DNA of 39,737 nt, from NCBI GenBank assembly GCA_037447655.1, contig JBBHKE010001819.1:1-39737 (forward strand), in the 5' to 3' direction. Positions 39,321-39,737 of the stretch are shown piece by piece. The position numbers and the translations under genes were made by a program. The stretch's first letter is position 1; every line of letters begins with the position of its first letter. The notes beneath the pieces were generated by a model. That model worked only from the letters and a program-made list of their open reading frames with translations, had not been told where the DNA came from and did not search any database. Origin of the DNA: Zygnema cylindricum (taxonomy: Eukaryota > Streptophyta > Zygnematophyceae > Zygnematales > Zygnemataceae).

Positions 39321-39737
39321 CTAACTATCACTACTGGAAGTGTATGCTTCAGGGTTATTTTGAGATGATGGAGCTAGTAGATGTGGTGGATGGGACTTTG
39401 GCCGAAACATCAAGTGGATGGGAAAAAAAGAACCGTGAGTGTCTAAGGGTTATGAAGAACTCCTTGACATAAAAACTGGTAGTGACATACCTTAAGTTGA
39501 AAAGTGCTAATGAAATATGGAAATTTCTAGAATGTAGGTATTTAGAGACTTCTTTATATCACTGGTTAGTAGTGCCACTAAACTTTTTGGATATAAGTAT
39601 GTAGGTGGAAGCATGGTGAAATATTGTACCTGTATAGAAAGATTGTTTGCTGATAATGCTTAGGCTGGAGGAAGCTTTAGAGATGCACAACAAGTTGTCT
39701 TATTAATGAGAGGCTTACCTAGTGATCATAGAAATGC
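39321..39737 (+). pseudogene. Copia-B-like gag joined to A5, incomplete
   Basis: The frame reads NYHYWKCMLQGYFEMMELVD, then SANEIWKFLE, YVGGSMVKYC, AGGSFRD and LLMRGLPSDHRN. It aligns with B1 Gag blocks (SEIWDAL, YTGGSMAEYC, GGSFREY, LVRGLPSEYK). Several stops and shifts are present, and it runs past the window end. No LTR or PBS separates it from the preceding Copia-A sequence. Confidence 0.75.

Larger units (their letters stand above)
36570..39737 (+). mobile_element. Copia-A element A5, chimeric, runs off window
   Basis: A + strand element inserted in A4 pol (left target site accca, 36565-36569; right side not visible). 5' LTR 36570-37711, PBS 37712-37726, degenerate gag, then short collinear slices of RT and RNase H, then a Copia-B-like gag from about 39320. 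No complete pol fits in what is visible. It is either a deletion/recombination chimera or two joined elements. Confidence 0.8.

Noticed and set aside
1-39737. CRISPR array or bacterial operon
   Set aside because: No regularly spaced short repeats, no Shine-Dalgarno-led gene series. All coding sequence is eukaryotic retrotransposon or transposon type.

Overview
The window is a block of nested Ty1/copia-type LTR retrotransposons with no host protein-coding gene that I can support. Reverse transcriptase, DD35E integrase, RNase H and CX2CX4HX4C Gag knuckles are recognisable many times over on both strands. The host is a eukaryote with a repeat-rich genome. A 15-nt primer site that fits the anticodon arm of a plant-type initiator tRNA, and CACGTG/GTAC-rich LTR promoters, would fit a plant or alga. 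The only non-copia transposase reminds me of DDE proteins I recall from oomycetes, so I leave the lineage open.

Two related copia families are present, called Copia-A and Copia-B here. Layout, left to right: 1-5111 is an old, broken Copia-B array (pol, LTR, gag/pol) on +, joined head-to-head to a Copia-B gag fragment on - (5112-5464). 5499-6026 plus 12463-12860 is an old Copia-A LTR on -, split by A1 (6027-12462, -), the youngest and best preserved element. 12844-13667 is a DDE transposase remnant with a probable intron, followed by tandem duplications (13765-13870, 14489-14850) and a terminal-inverted-repeat element (15578-16398). From 16697 on lies a composite on -: element A3, whose 5' LTR also serves as the 3' LTR of element A4. 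Four later insertions split it: A2 (18479-24679, +, TSD agttc), a solo LTR (26465-27519, +, TSD caccc), B1 (28193-33966, -, TSD tatat), and A5 (36570 to beyond the window end, +), which is an A/B chimera.

The most interesting biology is at the 5' end of these elements. In both families the gag reading frame opens inside the LTR, 20 nt (A) or 56-68 nt (B) before the LTR end, always in the same phase, and runs in frame through the primer binding site (PBS) into Gag. In Copia-A the PBS is complementary to the anticodon stem-loop of initiator tRNA-Met (a half-tRNA primer, as known for Drosophila copia), so it contains an in-frame ATG facing the CAU anticodon. The U5 leader carries up to three small hairpins with compensatory stem changes between copies, and nearly every Copia-A LTR carries an antisense tRNA-like module with A-box and B-box-like motifs. 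Any solo LTR therefore carries promoter, leader and start codon together.

Limits: all alignments were made by eye. Divergence counts, tRNA matches recalled from memory and exact degenerate boundaries should be recomputed.
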